Source of the DNA: Rhabdornis inornatus
Lineage: Eukaryota; Chordata; Aves; Passeriformes; Rhabdornithidae
DNA length: 64,000 nucleotides
Direction: 5' to 3'
Assembly: GCA_013397075.1 (NCBI GenBank)
Contig: VWZS01004377.1
Span: forward strand, 17,228-81,227
Part shown: positions 13,336-25,290 of the stretch, in pieces
Layout of the letters: each line of letters starts with the position of its first letter
Position numbering within the stretch: position 1 is the first letter of the stretch
Notes under the pieces: generated by a model
Database searches by the model: none
The model's input: the letters and a program-made list of their open reading frames with translations, nothing else
Told to the model about the DNA's origin: nothing
Translations under genes and position numbers: made by a program

Positions 13336-13425
13336 AAACAAACAACCAACCAAACAAACAAACAAATCAACCTGCAAAACCAACAAACAAACCCCAGCCA
13401 AACAAACAAAAGCAAAACCAAAGTA
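13336..13425. repeat. CAAA/AACC-rich simple repeat
   Basis: The stretch consists of tetranucleotide-like AAAC units with interruptions, for example accaaccaaacaaacaaac and later ccaaacaaacaaaagc. It is a degenerate simple-sequence tract that directly precedes the CR1 copy starting about 110 bp downstream. Confidence 0.85.
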
Positions 13426-13535
13426 CACCAAAAGATAATTCAATGTGCATGCACACTGCTTCACTGTAAATCCTATTGATTAGAAAAAAAAAAATAAATA
13501 ATGCATATAAATCATATTAGAGAAGTCGTGGTAGC

Positions 13536-13905
13536 CCAGTGACATTCCCCCTGTCTGAAAAAGGGGAAACAGAACTTCCATTTTTAAAAAAGGAAATGAA
13601 GAAGAGGTGAGGAGCTACAGGCAGGTCAGTCTCACCTCTGTGCCACCAACATCATGGAACAGATCCTCCAGGAAACCCTGCCAAGGTCCTGCACCTGGGC
13701 AATCCCAAGCACAAGTACAGGCAGGTGGAGCATGGATGGAGGGGAAGGACTTGAGGGTATTGATGGACAGAAATTCAGCATGCTCTGGCCACATGCTGGC
13801 ACCCAGAAACCCCCTGGGCCCTGGGCTGATCCCCCAGCATGGCAGAGGGGGGCTGGAGTGAAATGATCTTGAAGGTCCTCTCCAATCCAATTCCATGACT
13901 TTAGA
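13536..13905 (+). mobile_element. CR1 LINE, internally deleted and frameshifted
   Basis: Three separated parts of a CR1 element are joined in sense orientation. Positions 13536-13680 encode the start of the reverse-transcriptase region: residues like SYRQVSLTSVP, then after a frame change NIMEQILQET, match the CR1 pattern around NYRPVSLTSVP..IMEQIL. Positions 13685-13790 correspond to the C-terminal end of ORF2 (GNPKHKYRQ, then a 'GKDL.VL.D' block). Positions 13850-13905 are the 3' UTR end (aaatgatcttgaaggtcc..tccaa). Most of the RT domain is deleted and frames shift between parts, so it is dead. Confidence 0.9.
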
Positions 13906-16900
13906 GTTATACAACCATGACAAAATATACAAAATCTAAGTATGAATGCGTTTCTGACTTAGCTGCATACTTTTGGAAATGAAAGCACTCTCTGATGAGA
14001 AAACATGTGACAGAGTATGAATTTTCATCTCTTAAAAAGAGGGAAAACAGCTCCTCCTGCACTTCATAGGACTTCTCCAGGTACAATGAAGAATTTGGTT
14101 CATGGATACTCTTAGCCCTAACTTAGGAAAGCCCTACTCCTACACAAGCTGATCTATTTTGAAACTCCTCACCAATACTGTGCATGCCTTGGTCATATTG
14201 CTATTTCACAAATATTTACAGTTACACACACACATATATATATATATATAGCAAAATAAGCACATTCAGACTGTGCTTTATGCAGAATCTTCTGCTCAGT
14301 TATTTATGTGTCTTTCCATAAAGCACTAAGATAATTCCCTGCAGAAACCCAGCTGGATTGGGGGCAGGAAGAGAACGTGCCACAGCAAACTGCACACTCT
14401 AAGTAGCAGTTAAACTGCTTGAGACCACTTTTCTGCTTTCAAGAGCCTCCACTCAAGTGTTTTCACCAGGCTTTCCATGTCTAACAGCCTCATGACATGG
14501 GAATCAGTAATGCTTCTTCAGTGTACTTTAAAAAAAAGTTAAACATCTATAAAGCAAGGCCTCCCATACACCAGATGGTCTAACCTCTTGAGTGTCAAAC
14601 TCCTTCTGTGTCAGGCAGCCCAATTAAAGGGACATTTATAGCAGCATGTCTCTCTCCACTGTGCCCTGCCTCCCACTTCAGCCCCAATGTCCCAAAGGGT
14701 AATTGCTCAGCACACAATTACAAACACCAGTTTGCTGTAGCTCTTTCTCCCCAGTCTCTAATTGGGGCAAACTATGATGATGGTTAATCTAACTCCCGGG
14801 CCTCAATGAAGAAAACTGTTAAAAAGAGAAGACCTTAGAGAAAACATGAAAATCTTCAGCTAACTAGCCTAGCTCCAGTTCTCCTGATTAGGATCATTGT
14901 GTTTTAACCTCTTGAGCTGCAGCAAAAGTCTCAGTCATTTCCAAAAGACCAAAAAGCAGACATAGCAAATAAATAGCAAAAGAAAAATCATTGTATTCTA
15001 GAGGTGTGCCACCACTGAAGTAGGATGTGCTGCAGTATAAGAGAGCGCCTTGGACAAGTCTAACCTATCACACCAGCCAGTCCTCACAAAATGCATCAGC
15101 AGTCCCATTTCCCAAGACCAGAGCAGCCACAGCCAGCCTGGGGTGGGACCAGCAGGACACCAGCAGGTCCCCATGTCTGAGGTGGAGCAGCCAGGGGCAG
15201 TGCTGGTGTGAGAGCTGGGGGATGATCAATCACAGCAGAGGAGCAGGACCGGGAGCTGCTGAGGCTCAGGACAGCAGGGCAGCCCAAAAAGAGGATTTTG
15301 TGCAGCCCTGGCCTGTCCCAGTGCTCCCTGAGGAACCAGGGCCATCTCCTCCTCACTCACTTTTCCTGAGGCTCTCCACACCACCAGGAATGTGTGTGGT
15401 CACTCCAGCCATACAGAGCTTTTGGGCATGAGGTCAGTGGAGACAGAAAGGCTGGTGAGCCCTGTTTCACAGTTTGCTGAATGTCTCCAATTCTTTTTCC
15501 AGCCTACAGGAACTGATAACTTTTTCCAGCCTGCAAGAGCTACTTCTGTCCCTGATGTACAGAGGGGAAATGGTAATAGCTTCAAAACTGCGCCCAGGAA
15601 CCCCACAGCAAGCACAACAGACTTGAGCTTAATGTCTTGACACCCTCCTAAGTGAGAACACCCACACAGCTCAGTTCTAGGTCTGTTTCTGGAGGTGGAG
15701 GGTGACAGCTTTTATACTGTCATGACAGAAGATGCTCAGGCTGCCTTTGAACAGGTCTGAGGTACAAAGCAACACGACTTCTTCCCATCCACCACATGAC
15801 AGCCCCAAAAACAACAGTGTTTGCAAAGAGCCACGGCTTTAACGCCTGAGAAAGGACTGCTGAAAAAGGCAATCAGACACTAACGAAAACATAATCCTCT
15901 TCATCCCCAAGTGCATGTTTCTGAGATGATTTACTGTATTATGATAAAGGGAATCTCACATTCAGAGACTGCAGGCTGGAAGACAGGGCATTACACACAT
16001 GACAGCTCTTTTGATGCTGCTTCAGAAGGAAGAGACTCTTTCCTCCCTGCTGCTCAGAAGAACCTTGGCAGCACAAGCAGGTTCTCGAGATGTGGTCTCA
16101 TTCTTCAGGGCTGCTGGATTCAGCAATTTAAAGCAGATAACAAGAAATGGCTGGTTATTTTAAAGTGGCTGCAGCCTTTACTCAAGCAAGGAGAACGACT
16201 GATGGAAGAGTTTCCTCCTACTGCTCTGTAATGTTGCTGGGGGTTAATATTTGCTACTGAGACAGAACCAGTGATACCTTGTGGGTGGAAGAACAGTAAC
16301 ACTTTGAGACTAGAATACAAAACTACACTCCTCATGAAATGAGTTTCATTCCCAGCTCAGCATCAATTTATTTTACTAGAAAAAAACCTGACTGATCAGT
16401 TTAGAGTGGAGTCTTCATCAAAATCTCGATTTATGACTACAGGCTTTACTAGTATCAGGTTTCCAAGTCTGTAAAATCACAGTTAAATACACAGCTCTGA
16501 GTTTCTTAAGCTCTTTGGAAACCACAGACTCAATTTAAGTGCAGAGTTGTTCTTGCTATTACTATCAAAATTGAAGCATTCATTTAATGTGTGGGACATG
16601 CTAAAAAGGAGTGACAGGTGAGTGCTGCCTATCAGAATGACTAAAGGGAAAGGATAACATTTTTAATCAGGAGGATTAAATGCACCACATCACCATGCCA
16701 GGTATTAGCTAGTCTTTGGCCACTTACAGAGCAGAGCAGCTTATTGTGTGCCTAAAACCCCAGCATCACAGAAAGCTGTTTCAATCAGAATTACATTCTC
16801 CAGTTGAGAGGCTCTCCTAAAAAGCTGTTAAGGGTAAGTTTGAAACAAGGCTTTTAAAATGTGCAGAAGTCAACCCACTTCCACACTCATCTTGCTCTTT

Positions 16901-19603
16901 TGACCATGTTGATCAGTGTGATGGGATAATACCCCAGCCTTGAGCTTGTGAGAGAACCACAGACACGGAACTTAGTTCTGCAGGTTCAGTCTCCTCTGAA
17001 AGTATTCGCCCTGCATGAAGCTTTTAATAATTTCTAAAACCTTCAACTTACACAGGAGGATCAAAAGACAGACAGAAAGAGAATCCAGTCTCCACTACCC
17101 TGCCTTCCTTTCCTCTAGACAGATGAGCTCCACCCAACACATCTTTTATGAGGGAAGCAGGAAAAAGAAGTAGGCTATACTTTAATCAGCGTGGGTGCAC
17201 GAAGAACATTTTAGCAGGTGCATTTCCAACTGCTTTCTCTACTTCCATCTCCCATTCTGAACAGCAGCAGCCTCCCCAAGATCTGCCAAAGTGAGCCATA
17301 AACCTCATGAGAAGAAATTTCCCTTGGGAGATCCACCACCTCCAGCTTTGCTCTGAGCCAGAGACGCTGCAGGAACAATTCCCTGTGGGATTGAACATTC
17401 CTTCCCTGCTGGAAAGCGAAAGTGCAGACATACAGAAAGGAGTGGGAGGTGGAAGATGGGAGAAGAAGCCCAAACTTTCCCATCCTTGAAGGAAGGTGCA
17501 CATTTCTGTGTTTGAAAGGGGCTGTGGGAGAAGGTGGGCAGGACTGTAATTGCATCCAGATTGTTTTGCCCTTCCTCACTTCATCTCGCTGGCAGGTCTG
17601 GCTGTCAGTACCCTCAGCTTCCCAGCCCTGCACCAGCTAATTGTGGTCTTTACATACACACCCCCAGATCTAACCTGACACAATGCTGGATAATTGGCAC
17701 CTCAAGAGAACAGGGAGAGATGGGCACTGAATGCGAATTACCTCCTGCACCTGCAGCAGGAAGATCCTCTGAGAGACAGGCTGAAGTGGCTGAAGTCACT
17801 GGCAGAGAGCTTGCCCTGTGCCCAGGGACACAGTGGAAAGTTTGCAGACAAAATGACGACTTAATTTTCCAGTGCTGCCAGTCTGAGGGTCCTAAACCCA
17901 AATATTCCCTGACAGGAAAAAGAAGGCCAAAATGAAAGCTGAGCAGTAGGCTTGNGGGAGAGGAGGAGAGGGCAGTAGAAATAGGTATTTAACAGTGGAG
18001 TTTAGACTGTAAGTGAAAAAAAGAATCACAAAATTCTCACTGCCTTCTTGAAGGAGCTCACACTGTGCCTGTGCATTTCTGTTGGCTGTCAAATGGAAAA
18101 ATGTAAGTGGGACATTCAGCTCTTGAATCAATGTTTATTCAATAAGGCCAGTGCCAGAAAAACAGGTTTCAGTCTCAAGTGTAGGAAAAGACTCTGAATT
18201 GCTGCATACAAACAACAGCAACATATCTGCACTCTCCCCACACTTCCCATCGTTCCCAGCCTTTACTGCAGAACTGACCCAGCCCTGCAGAGAGGCTCAA
18301 GGAGGAACTCTGTGACCTCCCAGCTCAGGCACAGGATGGGGAGGGCTCACTGTTCCAATAATTGCCACAGCACAATGGTTTGCACAAAAGAGAGCGGTTT
18401 CTAGTTTGCTCAGAAATATTTACTGTAAGTGCAAGATAAATCAGCACAGCCCAGAGCATGACAGCTTTCCAGTCTGTCTTTAGCTTCCACATCCTCACAC
18501 TCACATCTGGCTCTGTCACCTGGGCTCCATCTCCCACTCCTTTTCCCTCCACACCTTTAAAGAAACCAGACCTTTTTTAACCATCAGATGCAGCACATGA
18601 CCCATAAGGATGTGAAAACCTTGAAAACAGCTTCAGATGTGGAGCACATTTTAGAGAGGAGGCTCAAAGCACCCATTCTCCCTGGGGGATGGCAGTGGTG
18701 GCACAGAGCTCTGAGAGCATCCACAGAGCCACCTCAGCAGTCCCTGCTGCTGGGGTTCTTCTGGTGGTGCTTTAAGATCCTTGCCTCTAGGGCATGGCCA
18801 AGCTGTCCTCAGGCTGGATCATGGAGCCCTAACTGGAATTAGCCCAACTAACTGCAACTCTGTCACTGCAAACAAGACAGGGAAGGCTTTGAGGGGGAGG
18901 ATGTCCTCTGGGTAAGGGGCAGGGAAGCAGCAGAGCACAGGGGTTTAGCACAGAAAGCAAAGCAAAATACAAGCAGAGCAAGAGATACAGTAAATGGAAG
19001 AAAAGAAAAACATCAGAATTGGTGCTGGTCAAACAAAGAGCAAATTTTCCCTTTGAATGTGACAAGACGGCTCTCCATAAATAATAAGAACCTAGCTACA
19101 TAAAGGTCATGATCTCTGTGCAAACCTCCCACTGCCATCAGGAAAACAGTCCATTACAGAATGAGGTTTCAGGAGCACTGAATTTTACATCCTGGACTGC
19201 AAGCATGAATTTTATAAAATATGATTGTTTCCTCAAGTCTCTGTTTTTGACACTTTATCCACACTAATACTTGTTAATCTTCTACATTCCCTCTATTGTT
19301 ATGGAAGATCCCCTATTCTACAATGGTGTTGCCAGTTACAGTAACTCCCTGAAAAGAAAAATAAACATTCACTTTCAAAGAAACAAAAAATATTTTTGTG
19401 TTCTAAAGGTATAAAAAAATTCAGAGAAAGGCAGAAATAGATGGCCAATCACTAGTAAAGAGTATTTCAGAGGGCCTATTATCTATTTTCAAATGCAGTT
19501 TTCACATTCAAGTGTGTCAGAAAGTCCATGGAATTTTGATTATTAAGGGCCAGACTCCATGAAGAAAATGTAACCTGGGCACATCTGTGAATTTTAGCAG
19601 TGG
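13906..19603. other. Unique non-coding sequence with one undetermined base
   Basis: Apart from the CA/TA microsatellite at 14222-14250, nothing in this stretch is recognisable as a gene or transposon. An N occurs at 17955 inside a purine-rich run (cttgngggag), most likely an unresolved homopolymer or allele. Frames at 15027-15431 and 17534-17935 are unremarkable. Confidence 0.55.
14222..14250. repeat. CA/TA microsatellite
   Basis: A short (CA)n run passes directly into a (TA)n run: acacacacac followed by atatatatatatatata. About 29 bp in total. Likely length-polymorphic. Confidence 0.9.
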
Positions 19604-19953
19604 TGTTCCGTTACACATTTGTCACCTATTATCAGCAATGGAGAGATGGGGACATCCGAGTTTGGATCAGAAGCCAACTTTATTGAGTATACAAGGCATT
19701 TATATAGGGTTCTATTTTTGGTAACAATTTCCCATTGGTTACACATTCTTCATGACATCAGGGTCATGTGGTAACATCATCTTATCACAAAGTGTCACGT
19801 GTTTCTTGGTCACTTCTTGCCCAGGGAGCATTTATCTGTGCCTGTCTCCCATGGTTTTTGCTCCATCAGGACTAAGATATCAGGTCCCTTTATCAGTTCC
19901 ATTGTACTCTCTGTTTTATTCCCTATACCTATCTATTGAAATCCTTGGATTCA
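19604..19953 (-). mobile_element. Solo LTR of an endogenous retrovirus
   Basis: On the minus strand this segment has the parts of a retroviral LTR in order. A TATA box (ctatataaatgc) lies at about 19698-19708, an AATAAA polyadenylation signal at 19679-19684 about 14-20 bases downstream, then roughly 75 bases of U5-like sequence ending in CA at 19604. The short spacing between TATA and AATAAA implies a very short R region, an arrangement known from some avian-type retroviral LTRs. No gag, pol or env remains lie next to it, so it looks like a solo LTR. The upstream (U3) boundary near 19953 is approximate and I could not find a convincing target-site duplication. Confidence 0.7.
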
Positions 19954-19960
19954 CTGTTTG

Positions 19961-22520
19961 AAGAAATGACTTAGAATGCGAGCAAAAGTCTACAAAAGCC
20001 AGGCTTTCATGCTGCTTGCACTGCACCATCACACAGGAGCTCTTTCCTATTCTTTGTTACTATGCTGCTTTTTGGGAGAAAGATTTTTTTCAAAGCAGAC
20101 ACCTGAATTGACCCTACCATGAAATCTGCATCTGAAACTCCAGCAAGGGGAAAAATCTCCATGAATGACAGCACATTATGCTGTATTTCTGCTGCACCAG
20201 TACTCATATTTATTATACAGTGACACTACCCCAAGCTATTATTTGCTTACAAACAGTGCTTCTTGACTTCCAAGAACTCAGGCAAATTCCATAAAATACA
20301 AGAGAAATTAACTTTGGGAGGAAAGCAAGTCTAATGTCAGGTTGCTCTGTGACAGGTGTGGCTCCCACATGCCCCAGAGGCTGATCCTGTACTGAGGGAC
20401 TGCTCCAACTGAGGACATCCTGAGCTGCACTAAATACCAATAAATTACACCAGGACCATACACTAGCCTGCATGGACTTAATTGTTTGTTTTAGTTACAA
20501 TTAATCAAGAGCAAGAAGCCTCATGATGCAGTTTGTGATAGTTATAAGATGGACATTTAAAGAGAAGAAATTAAAGAAGAGACAAGAATCTCTTTGCCTG
20601 CATTTAACTTTCTAAACTTTGTCATTTTTTTTCTCACTTCTGACAATTAGAAAAGCCTTTCTTCTCCTTATATACACAGAATAAAAATACTTAGTCCTCA
20701 ATAAGACTTTACAGGCATTTGCCTGTTCCCTAGAACCCAGGAGGATGCACAAATTCACACACACAGTTCAGCAGCTTACAGGGTACCCAAACATGCTCCA
20801 GCCACACCAACGAGCTTCCACCAGTCTTACAGAAGCAAAACTAGCATCTCAATCCCTGATTTCTCATTCTTCGGAAGAAATTCCCCACAAAATGAAGCTG
20901 AAAAGTAAGGTAATAGGAGCACCACTCTGCACCTCCCTGCAGCTGTTTGTACACTCTTTTTTCATGCAATTTTGCTGGTAACAGGATAGCAGCGAAGACT
21001 ACTTTGGCAAGGAACGGACCCACACCAAGGAGATGGTGCCTAAACCCCCTCAGGTGCATAAAACAGAGCTTTCATATTGTTAAACTGTTTTCTTAAGGAG
21101 AAACACTAGCACACAAAAAGACAAAGATGTCAAAAGCCACCTCTGCCACAAAATCAACACCTGATTCACTGTCCCCCCATGCTCAGGTACATGGTGGTGA
21201 GGAGGAGGTAAAGAACACCACAGGTTTTCAGACATTCCTCTGACACAACATTCCCACTTGTGTTCCCAGCCTAAGGTCCCCAAAAGCTCTGAGGAGTAGG
21301 TGAGGCTTCTGGTAACTGTTTTACAGAGGGAGAAAGAGCACAGTGAGACCAAATCATCTCCCTAATGTCACACAGGAAGCCTGTGGTGAAGGAGGGAGCT
21401 GAACACATCTGGCTAACATCAGCTCCAGAGGTCAGCACAGGGAAGGTAATGAGAGGCCTCTGTGCCAGAAGCTGAGTTTTATAAAGCAAACATCACACAC
21501 AAGTTGGACAAATCACTGCAGTGAATCACATTCACTCAGTATTCAGAGACATGCTCATGTTACAACCACAAGCACTTATTTAATTAGAAAAATGATCTAA
21601 TTGAGATGCATCCAAAACTGCCTCTGATACAACACAAGCAATAACATACGTAGCTACGAAAATATGTAGGTTGTGAAGGTGTCTGGGTTTGTCTGTGTGA
21701 GGGAAGGAACAAGGGTAAATTGTCCCACTTGCTCAGCAATAATGCTGAATACATTTATTAAACACAATCAAATTTTACAAGGCATTGAAGTGATAACACT
21801 GTAGCAGTGGAAAGTGCAAGCAGCAATAAATATCTTGTAAACACAGAGGTCACAGGCCCAGGTGCTTACGAGCATGGGAAGGGTGGCTTACTGTAAGCAG
21901 GATGTTTCAGTGCCTGAGCAGTGAGCTCTCTTTTCTTGGAGAAGGGGTGAAAGAAGACAGGATGGATTATTATTTAATTTATTGCAATAAATCAGGAGTC
22001 AAAGCAATTCAAAGGAATTTGTATGTTATCACTATGTAAAGAAAAATCAAACCTCTATCATTTCAGATCTAAATACAATTACAGGAACAAAATAGCTTTA
22101 TGTTTAAACCATCTAACTGAACCTGACAGATGGATACTGTTTATATCCATTTGTATTTATTGAACATAGTAAAAGACTGCAGCTGTTCTGTCAACACCTA
22201 GCTGCTTCCAGGGTGTTTGGAGCTGTATATAAATGTAACAGAATTTTATGGATAAATATATTCCACGGAATAAACATGGTGAAGATACTGTGATAAAGCA
22301 CATATTTACATTAACAACCATAATACCTTGAACTGGTTCCTATTGATCTTTAAGCACTTCACCAAAGTGTGGATAAAGCACGTGTGCTCTCACCCTATAC
22401 AGAATTAAAGCCTGGAGATTAAATGCTGCCCAAGGATGTCACAAGAGCTCAGTGTGAGCAATGGGATTAAGCCAGGCCTATGGCTGTAGAGCTTTGTCCC
22501 CAGAGCCTGCCCTGCACACC
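19961..22520. other. Mostly unique non-coding sequence
   Basis: No gene was recognised. Positions 21960-22300 are AT-rich and contain a perfect 14-bp palindrome at 21978-21991. The stretch from 21680 has weak LTR-like traits (a TG start and an inverted AATAAA at 21754-21759) but no TATA box, so it is not called as an element. Confidence 0.5.
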
Positions 22521-22730
22521 TTCCCTGCCTGTGTGCACAGACCCAGACCCAGCTCAGTGCACAGCCAGAACTCCCTGCCTGTGTGCACAGACCCAGCTCA
22601 GTGCACAGCCAGAACTCCCTGCCTGTGTGCACAGACCCAGACCCAGCTCAGAGCACACCCAGAACTCCCTGCCTGTGTGCACAGACCCAGAGCCAGCTCA
22701 GTGAGCACCCAGAAGTCCCTGCCTGCTTTC
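22521..22730. repeat. 50/44-bp minisatellite, four copies
   Basis: The landmark (c/t/g)tccctgcct starts at 22521, 22571, 22615, 22665 and 22715, giving unit lengths of 50, 44, 50 and 50 bp. The 44-bp copy lacks one agaccc-type hexamer that is itself duplicated in the 50-bp copies (acccagacccagctcag against acccagctcag). Each unit contains gtgtgcacag and ccagctcag. Because the units are not multiples of three, all three frames stay open by composition only. Confidence 0.92.
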
Positions 22731-25039
22731 ATCTCACAGTGTGGAGCACTCAAACCCAAGCCTGGCCCTGGCCACACTGTCCATCACCAGCCCTGACAGC
22801 TCACTCCTGCCTTAGGAATTCTGGGCAGAGCCTCTGGCTGGCAGTGATCTGACCCACACCAAATCTGCCCCCACTGGTCAGAGGAGCAGAAAGAACCCTG
22901 TAATTAGTGGAGATACAATCCCACATCTCATCAGGGAGGTTTTGCATATACACGAATGACTGCTCCTCATGTAAATCACACACACACACTGCAAGCCAAG
23001 GCTTTCACTGAGGATGAACCCTCTCAGCCCTGCAGGTTTTCCTGGGGTTTCTCCTGCCCCGAGCCCTGGGTATGCTGGACTTTGTTTGCCCACTGTGAAG
23101 GTGAGAAGTGACTGCACTGCTGCATGTGGCTCACCTTCAGGTACTTTCAAATTTCACAAATAATTGTGGAGCATGCTCCATCACAGTCTGTGTTTACAGA
23201 ACTGGATAACAACAGAAAGGGAAGAGGGTGACATTGGTTGGGGGAAAAAAAAGAAAGTTTTAAACTGAAGGCTGCATAGGGCTGGGAGGTGAAACAATCC
23301 AAGGAGAAGACTTTTGTGGGAGTCCTCTGGAGGCAGCTATTTTAGGTTGCTGAGGCTCCTACAAAGAATTTCAGTGCAGGAAATGGAGCATTTTCCTGCT
23401 ATGGATTCTCCCTCACCTTCACAGTCCCTATACTCCAGGCTGTCAAAGTGCTGTGTAACCTACTTCAATGCTTTTCAGAAAACACAAACAAATTTTATGG
23501 AGCTCCCTGGACAGGAGGAATGGAAAGATTTTACTGGGAGAGAAGAGCTGTTAATCTGGCAATGAGCAAGATGCTGGAACACACTAGAAAACAGATCAGC
23601 AATGAAATATGACTTACCTGGAAGCAAGCGCATGGGCAGAAATGGGGAGGAGTAGTACGTGGGGGGGAATCCAACTTCCTTTCTGCCTGAATTGCTAAAC
23701 TATCAGTCATTTCTAAGCAGTGTGAAATCACAATGTTCATTTTAAAATCATCATCGACTGATAGCCAATTATTTTTCAATAGAAAGGGATACCCTCATCT
23801 CCACTCTGTGCCTGTGGAAGGGGCAGCATAGGAAGAGAAAAATGGAAGGGAAAGGAGAGCTGGCCTGCTAATCCCATATGGCAAACACAGGAACTGAGTG
23901 CAGGCTCCCTGATTCCCAGACAAGAGCCACATTCCCAGCGGACCACCATCATCTTTCATCTGGAAATGTGCATGCACACAGCCACAGAGGCAGGAGCTGC
24001 ATAATCACAGCTGTCCTGCCCTGCCACTAAGGCCTGAACTCTGAAATGAGGGCCATCATCTCGACAACTGAGAGGGCACATGAACAGTGCTGCCAGTGCA
24101 GCTCTCCCTGAGGAGCTGGATCCTGCACGTTCACACGGAGCTGGGCACCAGGGCCTGACCCCTCCTCGTAAGGATCATTATCCCAGCTCTTCCCTGCTTC
24201 TGCCCAGGGAACTGTGCCTTTCATAATTACCCTGCAGAAACCCAAAGCTGCTACACCAGCATCTTAAACACAAAAATCACACTCTGTTGCCATTCTTCCC
24301 CACAAACATTTTTATAGCAGACAGCAGGTTCTACTCAGGCAGCAGGCAGACCAGAAAATACTGCTTGAAATGCTTTTGAAGTGAAGATGGGACTGTAAGA
24401 GCAGATGCCTTCCCCTCCCTCCAGGGAGTGCAGATGTGGATGTGATTCTGCTCTGAAGCTCCAGGATTTGGCTCTTTCAAAACACCCTGAAACTTCTGGT
24501 AAGGGCTGGGCATTGGGGCTGTGTTTGCTGTGACACAAGGGTGTTCAAGCACTATGTTCCTCTGAAGCCAGGGCTCAGCAGAAGACCAGCATGCTCGGAG
24601 AGCTTGAGCAGAACATGGCCAGAGCACAGCTGTGCCTGCAGAGGGGAGCTGGGCTCATCCACACAGCTCAGCAGAACTCACTCACCTGGAGAGGGACAGC
24701 TACCAGTGCCTGTGCACGGGCACATCCCCCATGCAAACACCGAGTTTTGGGACAGAGCCGAGGCACAGCGAGTCTTAGAGCACCTTTGGAACAAAACAAA
24801 TCAACAAAGACCCTTGAAGTTGTTTGTTTCTGCTCTAAGTTCTGCAAATAACAAACAAGGTGTCTGTACAGAGGTTCCAGCCAACAGCTGCCATTAACAT
24901 ACACAAATCTTCCGTTCAGAGGAAGCCTCCAGCAGTCAGTTTTTCTATCTTAATTTGATTCTTTTGACTTTTCCATCCTGTCTGTTTTCATCTTTCCTCA
25001 TTAAAAGGATTTTTAAAGAAAAGATTAAAAAAAAAAAAG
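22731..25039. other. Unique non-coding sequence
   Basis: Contains a short (CA)n run at 22977-22989 and otherwise ordinary unique sequence. No conserved coding segment or transposon was recognised. Confidence 0.55.
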
Positions 25040-25290
25040 CCAAACATGGCTAATTATTTTAATGAGCTACCAAAAAAAATATAGTTGCTTTCTACTCTGA
25101 ATATAAGCAAATGTCAACATTGCATGGGGAGCAGAGGCAGCATAGCATCTTATTACTATACCATCAGCTCCTATATTTGATTAATGAAGACTCACAGGAC
25201 TAATTTTACGCTGCTTCATTAAAAGCCTGGGGCAATTAGCATAAAGGTTAGACTACTACATTATTAAAATGTTATTTTTTTAAACAAAAT
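25040..25290. promoter_or_regulatory. Candidate conserved non-coding element, AT-rich
   Basis: An AT-rich, non-repetitive block with many homeodomain-type cores: ctaattattttaatgag near 25050, gattaatgaagac near 25180, actaattttacgctg near 25200, and gcttcattaaaag and gcaattagcataaag near 25214-25246. It is flanked by A runs (25027-25038 and 25317-25329). Such clusters of TAAT cores in long non-coding deserts are typical of developmental enhancers, but no alignment supports this here. Confidence 0.35.

Noticed and set aside
22461..22852. Several overlapping frames rich in CTDPAQ-type peptides
   Set aside because: They are translations of the 50/44-bp minisatellite in different frames.
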